DNA from: Pseudomonas fluorescens HK44 | GTDB lineage: Bacteria > Pseudomonadota > Gammaproteobacteria > Pseudomonadales > Pseudomonadaceae | Length of the DNA stretch: 64,000 bases | Assembly (NCBI RefSeq): GCF_000217955.3 | Contig: NZ_AFOY02000004.1 | Span: 248,001-312,000, forward strand | Direction: 5' to 3' | Part shown: in pieces, positions 35,402 through 44,471 of the stretch | How positions within the stretch are numbered: the first letter of the stretch is position 1 | Layout: each line of letters starts with the position of its first letter | Program-made: the position numbers and the translations under genes | The notes under the pieces: model-generated | What the model saw: the letters and a program-made list of their open reading frames with translations, nothing else | Told to the model about the DNA's origin: nothing | The model's database searches: none

Positions 35402-36138
35402 TACCTCTGCGTTGTTGGTTTGTTGATAGTGGGTTGTGCCTGATCTTGTATGGCCGCTACCCGTTCACCGGGCGCCGGCCCCTTGCCCGTACTCTTGAGC
35501 TTCTGTGCGCGTGTCCGAGCATCGCTGACTTGCTCAGGGCTCAAGCCGGCACGGTTGACCAGCTCTGCCGCCTGCTTCCAGTTGTCCTGATAAATCAGCA
35601 AGGTCACCAGGTTGAGCGCTGCCAGTTGATTGGACTGTTTCAACTCCATGGCCGTGATGAACTCGAAACGTGCCTCTTCGAGTCGCAACTGCTTGAGGTA
35701 GACCACGCCCAGGTCGTTGCGGATTTTCTCGTCTGTGGGTGACATCCGTGCCGCCCGCTCCAGATAAGTCAGCGCCTGTTCGTTATTGTTGCGCGCTGCC
35801 GCCAATTGCCCCAGGCCGTGTTCGCCTTCAGCGGCCAGGCAAGTACCGAGCAGGCTTTTGTACAGCGGCTCGGCCTCGTTACGGCCCAGCATGCGGTAGA
35901 CCTTGGCCTTGCGTAGACGCACGGCCTCCAGTTTGTCCGGCAGGCTTTGCAGATTGGCCAGGCTGGCGTGCAGCTTGCCGTCATTGATCATGTCGTCCGC
36001 CAGGTTCAACGACAGTTCCTGATCGGAACCCGGCTTGGAGCAGCTTCCCTGGCTTGACAGCGAAGACCAGGAGTCCCCATTGTTGGTGGCGCAGCCGCCG
36101 AGCATCAGTAGCCCTAAACCAGCAATCAATGCTTTCAT
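35401..36138 (-). CDS. tadD: TadD-like tetratricopeptide lipoprotein
   Basis: A 245-residue lipoprotein. The signal MKALIAGLGLLMLGGC gives a lipobox ending LGGC, followed by TPR helices (LGQLAAARNNNEQALTYLERAARMSP, EKIRNDLGVVYLKQLRLEEA). TadD is a pilotin-like factor for the secretin RcpA. ATG 36138 is chosen because it begins the lipoprotein signal; the frame to 36249 precedes it. It follows rcpA by about 110 bases. Confidence 0.92.
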   Translation of the reverse strand: MKALIAGLGLLMLGGCATNNGDSWSSLSSQGSCSKPGSDQELSLNLADDMINDGKLHASLANLQSLPDKLEAVRLRKAKVYRMLGRNEAEPLYKSLLGTCLAAEGEHGLGQLAAARNNNEQALTYLERAARMSPTDEKIRNDLGVVYLKQLRLEEARFEFITAMELKQSNQLAALNLVTLLIYQDNWKQAAELVNRAGLSPEQVSDARTRAQKLKSTGKGPAPGERVAAIQDQAQPTINKPTTQR

Positions 36139-36245
36139 GTTCCACCCCTGGAAAGCGTTCAAGGCCCGCAGGTCGACAAGGTCACGACTCAGCGGTGTGG
36201 TTGTGCATTTCCCCGCAAAAGCCTGACAGAAGCTCTGGTTCCGGT

Positions 36246-37487
36246 TCATTGCGATAACCCGCTGCGACGGTCGAAGTCGCCGTTTTCCAGGAAATACATA
36301 CGGAACCAGTTCGGGTCGTAATTGCGCAGTTGCTCGCCGGGCAATGACGGCAACTGGGCATTGGCCGCCAGTGGTTGCACCAGGTGCGGGGTCACGACCA
36401 TCAGCAACTCGCGTTCTTCGCGATTGATCGTGGAGTCGCGGAAAAATGCGCCGAGGATCGGAATATCTCCCAGGCCAGGCAACTTGCTGACCGACGAAAT
36501 GTTCTTGCTACTGATCAGGCCGCTGATCACAAAACTCTCACCGTCTGCCAGGGAAATACTGGTGTCGGTACGCCGTATTGTCAGTGCCGGTACGATCGTG
36601 CCAGCGATGGACACGCCGTTGGTGAAGTCGAGTTCACTGACTTCCGGCGCCACCTTCAAGGTAATACGCTGGCGACCGATCACAGTCGGGGTCAGGGTCA
36701 GACGGATGCCGAACTCCTTGTACTCGATGGAAAAATTATTACTGCCACTGCTGGGCACCGGGACTGGCACCTCGCCACCGGCCAGGAAGCTCGCACTTTG
36801 CCCGCTCAGCGCCACCAGGCTTGGACGCGCCAGGGTGTAGGCAAAACCACTGTTTTCCAGGGCGTTGATCAGCCCCAATACCTTGCCGCCGCCAAAGCCG
36901 ATATTGAAACTGCCATTATTGAGCGGGATATTGGTGATGGTGTTACCCAGTTGACCGGGTGCCACCGTCACCCCGGGCACCGTGCCCGGAGAGCCGAACA
37001 GAAAACTGCCGCCTTTGCCGAAGATCGAGGTACTGGCCTCTTTCAATTTGGTGCGGCTGACTTCCACGAAGCGAATATCGGTCTGCACCTGACTCGGCAA
37101 CAGCGGATCTTCCGAAGGCAGCACTGATGAGCCTGCCACGGCCGTAACGGCTTTGCCGCGCACGAACACCATGCTCTGGCGAGGCGCGCTGGAACATCCC
37201 GTCCAGATCATCAGGCTGGTCGCACCGGGCGCCATGCCGGTCAGCAGGAACGCATCATTGCCGTTGAGATGCACATCGGCGACTTTGGGGTCGCCCACCG
37301 CCAGCCGCGTGATTGCCACGGGGGAGCGCATGGCTTGCTGCATGCCTTCGCCCACTTCGACCACTGCCGGCATCTGCTCCAATCCCGTACAGCCGCTCGG
37401 CGCCGCCAGCGCCGCCCCCGAAGGCAAGCCTGCGATCATCAAAGCCCACGTCACTCGCTTGAACACCTGCACGGAATTACTGTTCAT
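36246..37487 (-). CDS. rcpA: Outer-membrane secretin RcpA/CpaC
   Basis: A 413-residue secretin with signal peptide ending ALA/APSGC, N-terminal BON-like and N-domains (VGDPKVADVHLNG, TDIRFVEVSRTKLKEAS), and the C-terminal secretin core: VPVPSSGSNNFSIEYKEFGIRLTLTP without breaks, VVTPHLVQPL near the end. It forms the outer-membrane channel for the Flp fibre. It starts a separate minus-strand operon with tadD and DUF3613. Confidence 0.94.
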   Translation of the reverse strand: MNSNSVQVFKRVTWALMIAGLPSGAALAAPSGCTGLEQMPAVVEVGEGMQQAMRSPVAITRLAVGDPKVADVHLNGNDAFLLTGMAPGATSLMIWTGCSSAPRQSMVFVRGKAVTAVAGSSVLPSEDPLLPSQVQTDIRFVEVSRTKLKEASTSIFGKGGSFLFGSPGTVPGVTVAPGQLGNTITNIPLNNGSFNIGFGGGKVLGLINALENSGFAYTLARPSLVALSGQSASFLAGGEVPVPVPSSGSNNFSIEYKEFGIRLTLTPTVIGRQRITLKVAPEVSELDFTNGVSIAGTIVPALTIRRTDTSISLADGESFVISGLISSKNISSVSKLPGLGDIPILGAFFRDSTINREERELLMVVTPHLVQPLAANAQLPSLPGEQLRNYDPNWFRMYFLENGDFDRRSGLSQ

Positions 37488-37766
37488 TCACGACTTCCTT
37501 GCTGAATGGGAAAGTTCACTCGCAGACCTGGCTGTCACAGATCACTTGGGCAACCGTTCTGGTCAGCGCGTTCGCCCGAGTTTGTCATCTGTATCATCCC
37601 TCGATCTTTCCTGGTGTGGGATGACCCCGTACCGGCCCCAAGTAGCTATTTCTCTATTTCGCTGTTTCGTTATCTGACGGTAGCGCATAAAGCCCTAAAT
37701 GCCATTACTCAGGAAAAAACCTTCAACGACTGACACCCCATCAGCAATCCGCGAACGCGGGCTGCC
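37488..37766. promoter_or_regulatory. Promoter region of rcpA
   Basis: Divergent region between rcpA and tadE. A third, weaker relative of the tad repeat, GCATAAAGCCCTAA, lies at 37685-37698. The rcpA promoter should be here; exact boxes are unclear. Confidence 0.4.
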
Positions 37767-37801
37767 GCAAAAAAGTTTTAGTGATCGGCAAAAAAGTCCT
37801 A
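37767..37801 (+). promoter_or_regulatory. Paired direct repeats upstream of tadE, matching those at flp
   Basis: GCAAAAAAGTTTTA (37767-37780) and GCAAAAAAGTCCTA (37788-37801), starts 21 bases apart, followed by ACCCC and, 20 bases on, a CTAGGGT element like that at flp. The match in sequence, spacing and position implies one activator controls both Tad units. Confidence 0.65.
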
Positions 37802-37963
37802 ACCCCCTCTGTTGCCCGTTGGCTAGGGTTCAGACAAGCAGTTCATGAAGCAAACGCCCTGATTAGGGAGTCGTTGATGAACAATGATTCCGTGCAGATG
37901 TTCAGGCGAATAGCGTGGGCGAGTGAAGTTTTTCACGGCGGACAGTGACGCCGGGGAGGGGAC

Positions 37964-38437
37964 ATGATGAGTGCCAAGCGCGAAACCGGTACGACGATTG
38001 TGGAGTTCACACTTGTACTCCCGTTGCTGCTGATGCTCCTCTTTGGGATTTTCCAGTTTGGCTGGCTGTTCTTCAACTACGCCGTGCTAACAAGTGCCGC
38101 GTCGACGGGGGCACGTCTATTGGCCACCCAGCGTGGTTATGCCACCCCGTACTCGGACACTAAAAACGCGGTACTGGCGGCGGCGGGAATCATCGCGCCT
38201 TTAGCAAGCCTGAATAAGACGTTGACGATCAACGTGTCCGTGAATGGAGCGTCGTGCCAGAGCGACGCCACCTGCGCCACCGCTCTGGGCACGGCCAGTC
38301 AGGCCCCGGCTACCGGCACACAAGCCAGTATTACTCTTACTTACCTGTTCGCTCCGATACTGGGTGGCTCATTAGGCAGCCTCGCGTTAGTCGTGCCCTC
38401 GAGCTTGAATGCGACAATGTCGGAGCTTGTGCAATAG
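37964..38437 (+). CDS. TadE-like minor pseudopilin
   Basis: A 157-residue protein with TadE N-terminus ETGTTIVEFTLVLPLLLMLLFGI, a glutamate at +5 of the mature helix, and a C-terminal domain with paired cysteines in the SCQSDATCATAL stretch. It is likely cleaved by FppA and acts in pilus start or adhesion. It resembles the next gene throughout. Confidence 0.9.
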   Translation: MMSAKRETGTTIVEFTLVLPLLLMLLFGIFQFGWLFFNYAVLTSAASTGARLLATQRGYATPYSDTKNAVLAAAGIIAPLASLNKTLTINVSVNGASCQSDATCATALGTASQAPATGTQASITLTYLFAPILGGSLGSLALVVPSSLNATMSELVQ

Positions 38438-38543
38438 CCGGCAATCCTTGAGTCGCCACACGGGGCCACACCTGGCAAAAACGGTGTGACGTTTGTGCCA
38501 TGAAGGCATCGGTGACGAACACCATGCCACGTTGGGGACGATC

Positions 38544-38999
38544 ATGATGCGAAAAATGCAAAAAGGCGTAGCGGCCGTCGAGTTCTCCCTCGTGGCCCCA
38601 TTGCTCGTTCTATTGCTCTTCTGTCTGGCGGAGTTTGGCTGGTTGCTCGTTAACACCGTGATGGTCATGAATGTCGCGTCGTCAGGCGCGCGCTTCTTCG
38701 CCAGCCAGCGCGGGACAACCACCCCCTACACGGACACCAAAACGCAGATCCAGAAATCGGCGGCCTACTTGACCGTAGCGAATCTGTCGTACTCGACTTC
38801 CGTGGGAAACGCCTCATGCAGCGCTGACGCTACTTGCGCGACCGGCCTGAACAATGCAGTGCTGAATGGGGCGGTCACTAATGCCACGGTCACGGTGACG
38901 TACTCCCCTTATAAGCCCCTATTCGTAGGGTCTTTTCCCGGTGTTACGAACCTGCTCCCTTCATCGCTGAGCTTCACAGTCGTAGAGCGAACGCAGTGA
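38544..38999 (+). CDS. TadE-like minor pseudopilin, second copy
   Basis: A 151-residue TadE family protein starting MMRKMQKGVAAVEFSLVAPLL with the helix and +5 glutamate, then ARFFASQRGTTTPYTDTKT and CSADATCATGLNNAV, close to its upstream neighbour. ATG 38544 follows GGGGACG. A tandem duplicate of tadE, lying 106 bases downstream of it. Confidence 0.9.
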   Translation: MMRKMQKGVAAVEFSLVAPLLVLLLFCLAEFGWLLVNTVMVMNVASSGARFFASQRGTTTPYTDTKTQIQKSAAYLTVANLSYSTSVGNASCSADATCATGLNNAVLNGAVTNATVTVTYSPYKPLFVGSFPGVTNLLPSSLSFTVVERTQ

Positions 39000-39040
39000 A
39001 CACTCCTTATCAAATTCCTCAACTCAAGGAGTACACCATC

Positions 39041-40372
39041 ATGTCAAGAATGTCTGACCGGCAGCAGACCATGGGCCACCAACGTGGCTCCGTTGTTATC
39101 CTGGTCGCTATCTCGATGGCCGTCCTGCTGGGATTTGTCGCCCTGAGCGTTGATGCGGGCTACGTTCTCTACAATCAGAAGCGCCTGCAGGCCGCTACTG
39201 ATGCCGCCGCGCTGGCCGGAGCCGCCGACCTTTGGAACTTTCCGTTTGCAACGGCGCAAACGAATGCCAAAACGTACTCCGCGCACCTCGCCGCACAGGG
39301 GAACAACCCGTTTCCTTCCGGCGTCACGGTGTCGCCGGCCACCATCACAGGTCTGCAATTGGTAAATGCCCAGTTGCCCGCAGCCGGAGCAGTGTCGAAA
39401 TTCAATGGTATCCAGGTAGTCCAGCAAGCGACGGTGCCGCTCTACTTTTCCCAGGTATTTGGTATCGCTTCAATGCAAATTACCGCTTCCTCGAAGGCTG
39501 CAGCCGGCGGCGGAGCCGTGCCCACCAAATACAATGTCATTATTTTGCTCGACACCACAGGATCGATGAATACCACCGACGCTAATTGCCTGGGGGCCAA
39601 TGGAAAGGCAATGACTCGACTCCAATGTGCCCAGCAGGCGGCACTCACACTCATAAGCAACTTGACCAACGCTGGTGACAACGTTGGCTTGATGACCTAC
39701 CCGCCGCTCGCAGCAAGTACCAACTTTTCATGCGGCTCGAAGCAATCTATAGCCAGCAGTTACTCGGCGGTGGCGCCGGGATTTGTTACGAGCGGCGCCA
39801 CCTATCAAGTCTCCGGGCTCAGTTCCGGCTTTCTCAAAAACGGCCAGGTCAACACGACTTCAAGCATCGCGCAGGCGCTAGGGGTAGGTGGCTGCGGCGG
39901 CATCCAGGCCATTGGCGGTTTAGGCACGTATTTCACCCAGGCGATTTCTTCCGCGCAGGCAGCCTTGCTGAACATGTCACAAGGGCAGTCGCCGCCCGGG
40001 CAAGACGTGATCGTCCTGATGAGCGACGGCGATGCATCTTCATCACAAGCTCAACTCGGCAACACCTACAAAAGCCAATATGGAACGGAATGCAAGGCGG
40101 CCGTTACGGCAGCCAATACCGTCAAGCAGACCAGTACGCTGATCTATAGCGTGGCCTATATCGGTGGCGGTTCCACTTCGGCGCCGTGCAGCGACGGTAG
40201 TAGCGATTTGACGCCTTGCAACACGATGCAGCAGATCGCCTCAGGCCCCTCCTATTTTTTCTCTGACACTTGCCCGAACGCAGCCGGGGGGAGCGTCAAC
40301 CTGAATACAGCCTTCAAAACCATCTCATACGCGCTGACGAAACCGCGGCTGATCCCGCCCAATGCGCTGTAA
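39041..40372 (+). CDS. tadG: TadG-like protein with von Willebrand A domain
   Basis: A 443-residue protein. After GSVVILVAISMAVLLGF comes the TadG helix and the segment SVDAGYVLYNQKRLQAATDA, then from residue 165 a von Willebrand A domain with MIDAS motif LDTTGSMNTTD, VLMSDGDASS. ATG 39041 is preceded by AAGGAG; a GTG at 38996 overlaps the tadE stop. Likely a surface or pilus-base adhesin part of the machine. Confidence 0.9.
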   Translation: MSRMSDRQQTMGHQRGSVVILVAISMAVLLGFVALSVDAGYVLYNQKRLQAATDAAALAGAADLWNFPFATAQTNAKTYSAHLAAQGNNPFPSGVTVSPATITGLQLVNAQLPAAGAVSKFNGIQVVQQATVPLYFSQVFGIASMQITASSKAAAGGGAVPTKYNVIILLDTTGSMNTTDANCLGANGKAMTRLQCAQQAALTLISNLTNAGDNVGLMTYPPLAASTNFSCGSKQSIASSYSAVAPGFVTSGATYQVSGLSSGFLKNGQVNTTSSIAQALGVGGCGGIQAIGGLGTYFTQAISSAQAALLNMSQGQSPPGQDVIVLMSDGDASSSQAQLGNTYKSQYGTECKAAVTAANTVKQTSTLIYSVAYIGGGSTSAPCSDGSSDLTPCNTMQQIASGPSYFFSDTCPNAAGGSVNLNTAFKTISYALTKPRLIPPNAL

Positions 40373-40634
40373 CGTTTGAAGACGGCATTGCCTGCACTCA
40401 ACCCGCGAGGCTGTCCCACTGCGGGTTGTTTCCACACGAAATATGCCTTCTAAGATTGTTACCGGATGCACCGACACGACGCAAAATGTGGCCCCGGTAA
40501 CATTCATGAGCGCGGCTCGATAATCCTCGAGCATTTTCTAATCATTCCAAAAGCCCCGTTCCAGAGGCTTTCCTGTCGCTTCTAAAAGCTTTCTTCATCT
40601 GCCGTTCAGCGAGTTGGCTGGTTGATTGCATATG
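40373..40634. other. Intergenic region with a weak hairpin
   Basis: An AACCCGC/GCGGGTT stem at 40400-40427 followed by GTTT may end tadG transcription. No gene is supported. Confidence 0.4.
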
Positions 40635-40648
40635 CTTGTATGTACAAG
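40635..40648. promoter_or_regulatory. HutC-like palindrome upstream of the amino-acid ABC operon
   Basis: CTTGTATGTACAAG is a palindrome with two-base centre. It fits the TGTA-N2-TACA operator known for HutC, the urocanate-responsive GntR repressor of histidine use in Pseudomonas. It lies 80 bases before the start of the binding-protein gene. Other GntR proteins bind similar sites. Confidence 0.55.
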
Positions 40649-40728
40649 TAAGTGTGTGTGCGTAGAAGTCCTCGGTTACAACACCCATGCGCCACAAGCG
40701 CCCGTAGTGGTTTTAGGAATTGATAATA

Positions 40729-41508
40729 ATGAAAAGAACATTGCTGACCCTTTCTGCTTTGACCTTGTGCATGGCCGCAGGCGTAGCCACGGCCAAAGAG
40801 TACAAAGAGCTGCGTTTTGGCGTTGATCCTTCCTACGCACCGTTCGAGTCCAAAGCGGCCGACGGCAGCCTGGTGGGCTTCGATATCGATGTGGGCAACG
40901 CGATCTGCGCCGAGCTGAAGGTCAAGTGCAAATGGGTCGAGAGCGATTTTGACGGCACGATTCCAGGCCTGAAGGCCAACAAGTTCGACGGCGTGATCTC
41001 TTCCATGACCGTGACTCCGGCCCGTGAGAAAGTCATCGACTTCTCCAGCGAGCTGTTCTCCGGCCCGACCGCTCTGGTCTACAAGAAAGGCTCCAGCGTT
41101 TCTGACGTAGCCTCGCTCAAGGGTAAAAAAGTCGGCTACGAGCAAGGCACCATCCAGGAAGCCTACGCCAAGGCCGTACTGGACAAAGCCGGGGTTGAAA
41201 CCAAGGCCTACGCCAACCAGGACCAGGTTTACGCTGACTTGATGTCCGGTCGCCTCGACGCCACGATCCAGGACATGCTGCAAGCCAAGCTGAGCTTTTT
41301 GAAGTCGCCGCAAGGGGCTGATTACGAGGTCAGCCAGCCGATCGACAGCGAGTTGTTGCCCGCTAAAACAGCGGTGGGTATCGCCAAAGGCAACACCGAG
41401 CTCAAGGCCCTTCTCGATAAAGGCATCAAGGCGATCCACGATGACGGCACCTACGACTCGATCCAGAAGAAACACTTCGGTGATCTGAGTCTCTACAGCG
41501 GCAAGTAA
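40729..41508 (+). CDS. hisJ: Periplasmic basic amino-acid binding protein
   Basis: A 259-residue solute-binding protein with signal peptide ending VATA/KEYKEL and the family-3 core LRFGVDPSYAPFESKAADG, GFDIDVGNAICAELK, KFDGVISSMTVTPAREKVIDFS and GRLDATIQDMLQAK. It resembles HisJ/ArgT/AotJ, which bind histidine or lysine/arginine/ornithine. ATG 40729 follows AGGA. Permeases and ATPase are downstream. The HutC-like site favours histidine or a related ligand. Confidence 0.9.
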   Translation: MKRTLLTLSALTLCMAAGVATAKEYKELRFGVDPSYAPFESKAADGSLVGFDIDVGNAICAELKVKCKWVESDFDGTIPGLKANKFDGVISSMTVTPAREKVIDFSSELFSGPTALVYKKGSSVSDVASLKGKKVGYEQGTIQEAYAKAVLDKAGVETKAYANQDQVYADLMSGRLDATIQDMLQAKLSFLKSPQGADYEVSQPIDSELLPAKTAVGIAKGNTELKALLDKGIKAIHDDGTYDSIQKKHFGDLSLYSGK

Positions 41509-41517
41509 GGCCCCGGT

Positions 41518-41544
41518 GCCCGTCCTCGGGACGGGCGCTTTTTT
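41518..41544 (+). terminator. Attenuating terminator between binding-protein and permease genes
   Basis: GCCCGTCC/GGACGGGC stem followed by six T residues sits in the 57-base gap. It likely gives more binding protein than permease, as is common in such operons. Confidence 0.85.
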
Positions 41545-41565
41545 ATCGCGATAGGTTCCTGAATT

Positions 41566-42294
41566 ATGTTCGAAGCACTTTTGCAGACACTCGGGCTCTC
41601 CGCATTCAGCTTGAAGGGGTTCGGCCCTCTGTTGCTGGAAGGCTCCTGGATGACCGTCAAGTTATCGATACTGTCGCTGCTGTTGAGCGTTTTGCTCGGC
41701 CTGATCGGCGCCAGTGCCAAACTGTCCAGCGTCAAACTGTTGCGGATTCCGGCCCAGCTCTACACCACGCTGATTCGCGGCGTGCCGGACCTGGTGCTGA
41801 TGCTGCTGATTTTCTACAGCCTGCAAACCTGGTTGACCAGTTTCACCGAGGTGCTGGGCTGGGAATATATCGAGATCAATCCGTTCGCCGCCGGGATCAT
41901 CACCCTGGGCTTCATCTACGGCGCGTACTTCACCGAGACCTTTCGCGGAGCGATCCTCGCGGTGCCCCGCGGACAGATGGAAGCCGCCACGGCCTACGGC
42001 TTGAGCCGTGCTCAGCGCTTTCGCTTCGTGGTGTTCCCGCAAATGATGCGCTTCGCCCTGCCGGGCATCGGCAACAACTGGATGGTGATCCTCAAGGCCA
42101 CCGCGCTGGTGTCGATCATCGGCCTGGCGGACCTGGTCAAAGCCGCTCAGGACGCCGGTAAAAGCTCCTATCAACTGTTCTTTTTTCTGGTGCTGGCAGC
42201 GCTGATCTATCTGGTGATCACCAGCGCGTCGAACTATGTCCTGCGCTGGCTCGAACGGCATTACGCGGCAGGTTCCCGGGAGGCGGTACGATGA
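41566..42294 (+). CDS. hisQ: Basic amino-acid ABC permease, HisQ-type
   Basis: A 242-residue inner-membrane permease. It has an N-terminal SLLLSVLLGLIG segment and the ABC EAA loop region AVPRGQMEAATAYGLSRAQRF. It forms a heterodimer with the next gene product. Its end overlaps hisM by four bases. Confidence 0.93.
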   Translation: MFEALLQTLGLSAFSLKGFGPLLLEGSWMTVKLSILSLLLSVLLGLIGASAKLSSVKLLRIPAQLYTTLIRGVPDLVLMLLIFYSLQTWLTSFTEVLGWEYIEINPFAAGIITLGFIYGAYFTETFRGAILAVPRGQMEAATAYGLSRAQRFRFVVFPQMMRFALPGIGNNWMVILKATALVSIIGLADLVKAAQDAGKSSYQLFFFLVLAALIYLVITSASNYVLRWLERHYAAGSREAVR

Positions 42295-43001
42295 TCGAAT
42301 TACTGCAGGACTACTGGAAGCCTTTCCTCTATAGCGACGGTTACCACATCACTGGCCTGGCCATGACGCTGTGGCTGCTCAGCGCCTCGATCTTCATCGG
42401 CTTCCTGGTGTCGGTTCCACTGTCGATTGCCCGGGTTTCCAACAAGCTTTACGTGCGCTGGCCGGTGCAGTTCTACACCTACCTGTTCCGTGGCACACCG
42501 CTGTATATCCAGCTGCTGATTTGCTACACCGGGATCTACAGCCTGGCCGCAGTCCGTGCGCAGCCGGTGCTCGATGCGTTCTTTCGCGATGCGATGAATT
42601 GCACCATCCTCGCCTTTGCCCTGAACACCTGCGCCTACACCACGGAGATTTTCGCCGGGGCGATTCGCAGCATGAACCACGGTGAAGTCGAAGCCGCCAA
42701 AGCCTACGGTCTGACGGGCTGGAAGTTGTATGCCTACGTGATCATGCCGTCGGCCCTGCGTCGCTCGTTGCCGTACTACAGCAACGAAGTGATCCTGATG
42801 CTGCACTCGACCACCGTGGCCTTCACCGCCACCGTCCCGGACATTTTGAAAGTGGCGCGGGATGCCAACTCGGCGACCTTTCTGACCTTTCAGTCGTTCG
42901 GCATTACCGCGCTGATCTACCTGTTGGTCACCTTTGCGCTGGTCGGGCTGTTCCGCATTGCCGAACGTCGCTGGCTGGCTTTTCTGGGCCCGGCTCACTA
43001 G
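42291..43001 (+). CDS. hisM: Basic amino-acid ABC permease, HisM-type
   Basis: A 236-residue permease with FRGTPLYIQLLICYTGIYSL and the EAA loop MNHGEVEAAKAYGLTGWKLY. Typical HisM length. It pairs with HisQ and is joined to it by an ATGA overlap. Confidence 0.93.
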   Translation: MIELLQDYWKPFLYSDGYHITGLAMTLWLLSASIFIGFLVSVPLSIARVSNKLYVRWPVQFYTYLFRGTPLYIQLLICYTGIYSLAAVRAQPVLDAFFRDAMNCTILAFALNTCAYTTEIFAGAIRSMNHGEVEAAKAYGLTGWKLYAYVIMPSALRRSLPYYSNEVILMLHSTTVAFTATVPDILKVARDANSATFLTFQSFGITALIYLLVTFALVGLFRIAERRWLAFLGPAH

Positions 43002-43104
43002 GACTTAGCGCTCTGTACGGCCGCTCATCAGGCCACGGGCTTTGTCGCCGACTGCGACGTCTACGCAGCGGCGACCCATTTTCCCTTAGAGGATGCTTGC
43101 GCAC

Positions 43105-43869
43105 ATGTACAAATTGACTGTTGAAGAACTACACAAGAGTTACGGTAGCCACGAAGTGCTCAAGGGCGTTTCCCTGAAAGCCAAAACCGGTGACGTGATC
43201 AGCCTGATCGGCGCCAGCGGCTCGGGCAAAAGCACCTTTTTGCGCTGCATCAACTTTCTCGAAACACCCAACGACGGCGCCATGAGCCTGGACGGCAAGC
43301 AGATCCGGATGGTCAAAGACCACCATGGCATGCATGTGGCCGACGATGCTGAACTGCAACGACTGCGCACCCGGCTGGCGATGGTGTTCCAGCATTTCAA
43401 TCTGTGGGGCCACATGACCGTGCTGGAAAACATCACCATGGCCCCGCGCCGGGTGCTGGGTGTCAGCAAGAAAGATGCTGAAGATCGTGCCCGACGTTAT
43501 CTGGATAAGGTCGGGCTGCCAGCGCGTGTGGCGGACCAGTACCCGGCGTTCCTGTCCGGTGGTCAGCAGCAACGGGTGGCGATTGCCCGCGCACTGGCCA
43601 TGGAGCCGGAAGTCATGCTGTTCGATGAGCCGACCTCGGCGCTCGACCCGGAGCTGGTAGGCGAAGTGCTCAAGGTAATCCAGGGCCTGGCCGAAGAAGG
43701 CCGGACCATGATCATGGTGACCCACGAAATGAGCTTTGCCCGCAAAGTCTCGAATCAGGTGCTGTTCCTGCATCAGGGGCGGGTAGAGGAAGAGGGCGCG
43801 CCTGAAGACGTGCTGGGCAATCCGAAGAGCGAACGGCTGAAGCAGTTCCTCAGCGGCAACCTGAAGTAA
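43105..43869 (+). CDS. hisP: Basic amino-acid ABC transporter ATPase, HisP-type
   Basis: A 254-residue ABC ATPase with Walker [10 protein letters not shown], the Q loop [10 protein letters not shown], signature LSGGQQQR, Walker [13 protein letters not shown] and switch histidine [11 protein letters not shown] 43105 is chosen over 43093, which abuts the GAGG ribosome site. It powers the HisQM permease. Confidence 0.93.
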   Translation: MYKLTVEELHKSYGSHEVLKGVSLKAKTGDVISLIGASGSGKSTFLRCINFLETPNDGAMSLDGKQIRMVKDHHGMHVADDAELQRLRTRLAMVFQHFNLWGHMTVLENITMAPRRVLGVSKKDAEDRARRYLDKVGLPARVADQYPAFLSGGQQQRVAIARALAMEPEVMLFDEPTSALDPELVGEVLKVIQGLAEEGRTMIMVTHEMSFARKVSNQVLFLHQGRVEEEGAPEDVLGNPKSERLKQFLSGNLK

Positions 43870-43927
43870 CACCCCAAACCCTGTAGGAGCTCGCGAAGCC
43901 TGCGATCTTTTGATCTTTGCGACAAAA

Positions 43928-43961
43928 AAAGGCCCGCATGTTTAACCGTGCGGGCCTTTTG
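43928..43961. terminator. Bidirectional terminator
   Basis: An AAAGGCCCGCA/TGCGGGCCTTTT stem with A and T flanks stands between convergent hisP and the PA2817-like gene. Confidence 0.9.
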
Positions 43962-43977
43962 TATTTCTGATCCGGGA

Positions 43978-44376
43978 TCAGTGCTTGCTGTCCTGGTTCG
44001 ACAGGGCCAGCAGTTGTTTTTCCTGATTCCAGTCGAACGGTTCGTCGTTCTGTTCGGCTTCGTAACGACGTTCTTCCAGTGCCTGATACAGACCGATTTC
44101 ATCGTCGGGCATGTAGTGCAGGCAGTCGCCGGCGAAATACCACAACAGGTCGCGAGGGACCAGGTGGGCAATTTGCGGATAACGGGTGATGACCTGACAA
44201 AGAATGTCCTGACCCAGGTATTGGCTTTCGATCGGATCGATTGGCAGCGACGCACGCAGTTCGTCGAAGCGCTCCAGGAACAAGGCATGACTTTCGTCTG
44301 GAACCTGCTCGGCTTCACCGACAGCGACCAGGATACTGCGCAGGAGGTCGAGCTGGACGAGAATTTGGTCGAGCAT
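43978..44376 (-). CDS. PA2817-family conserved protein
   Basis: A 132-residue acidic protein matching the Pseudomonas PA2817 family: VQLDLLRSILVAVGEAEQVP, ESQYLGQDILCQVITRYPQIAHLVPRDLLWYFAGDCLHYMPD. No catalytic motif or membrane segment. It stands beside fadE, as in other pseudomonads. Function is unknown. Confidence 0.82.
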   Translation of the reverse strand: MLDQILVQLDLLRSILVAVGEAEQVPDESHALFLERFDELRASLPIDPIESQYLGQDILCQVITRYPQIAHLVPRDLLWYFAGDCLHYMPDDEIGLYQALEERRYEAEQNDEPFDWNQEKQLLALSNQDSKH

Positions 44377-44471
44377 AACGGGAGTCCTCTAGAACTAAAG
44401 CAAAACGGGCGCTGGAGTATATAGCTCCAGCGCCCGCTTTTCATCATTGACCCGCCGGACGAGCCGCTGCG

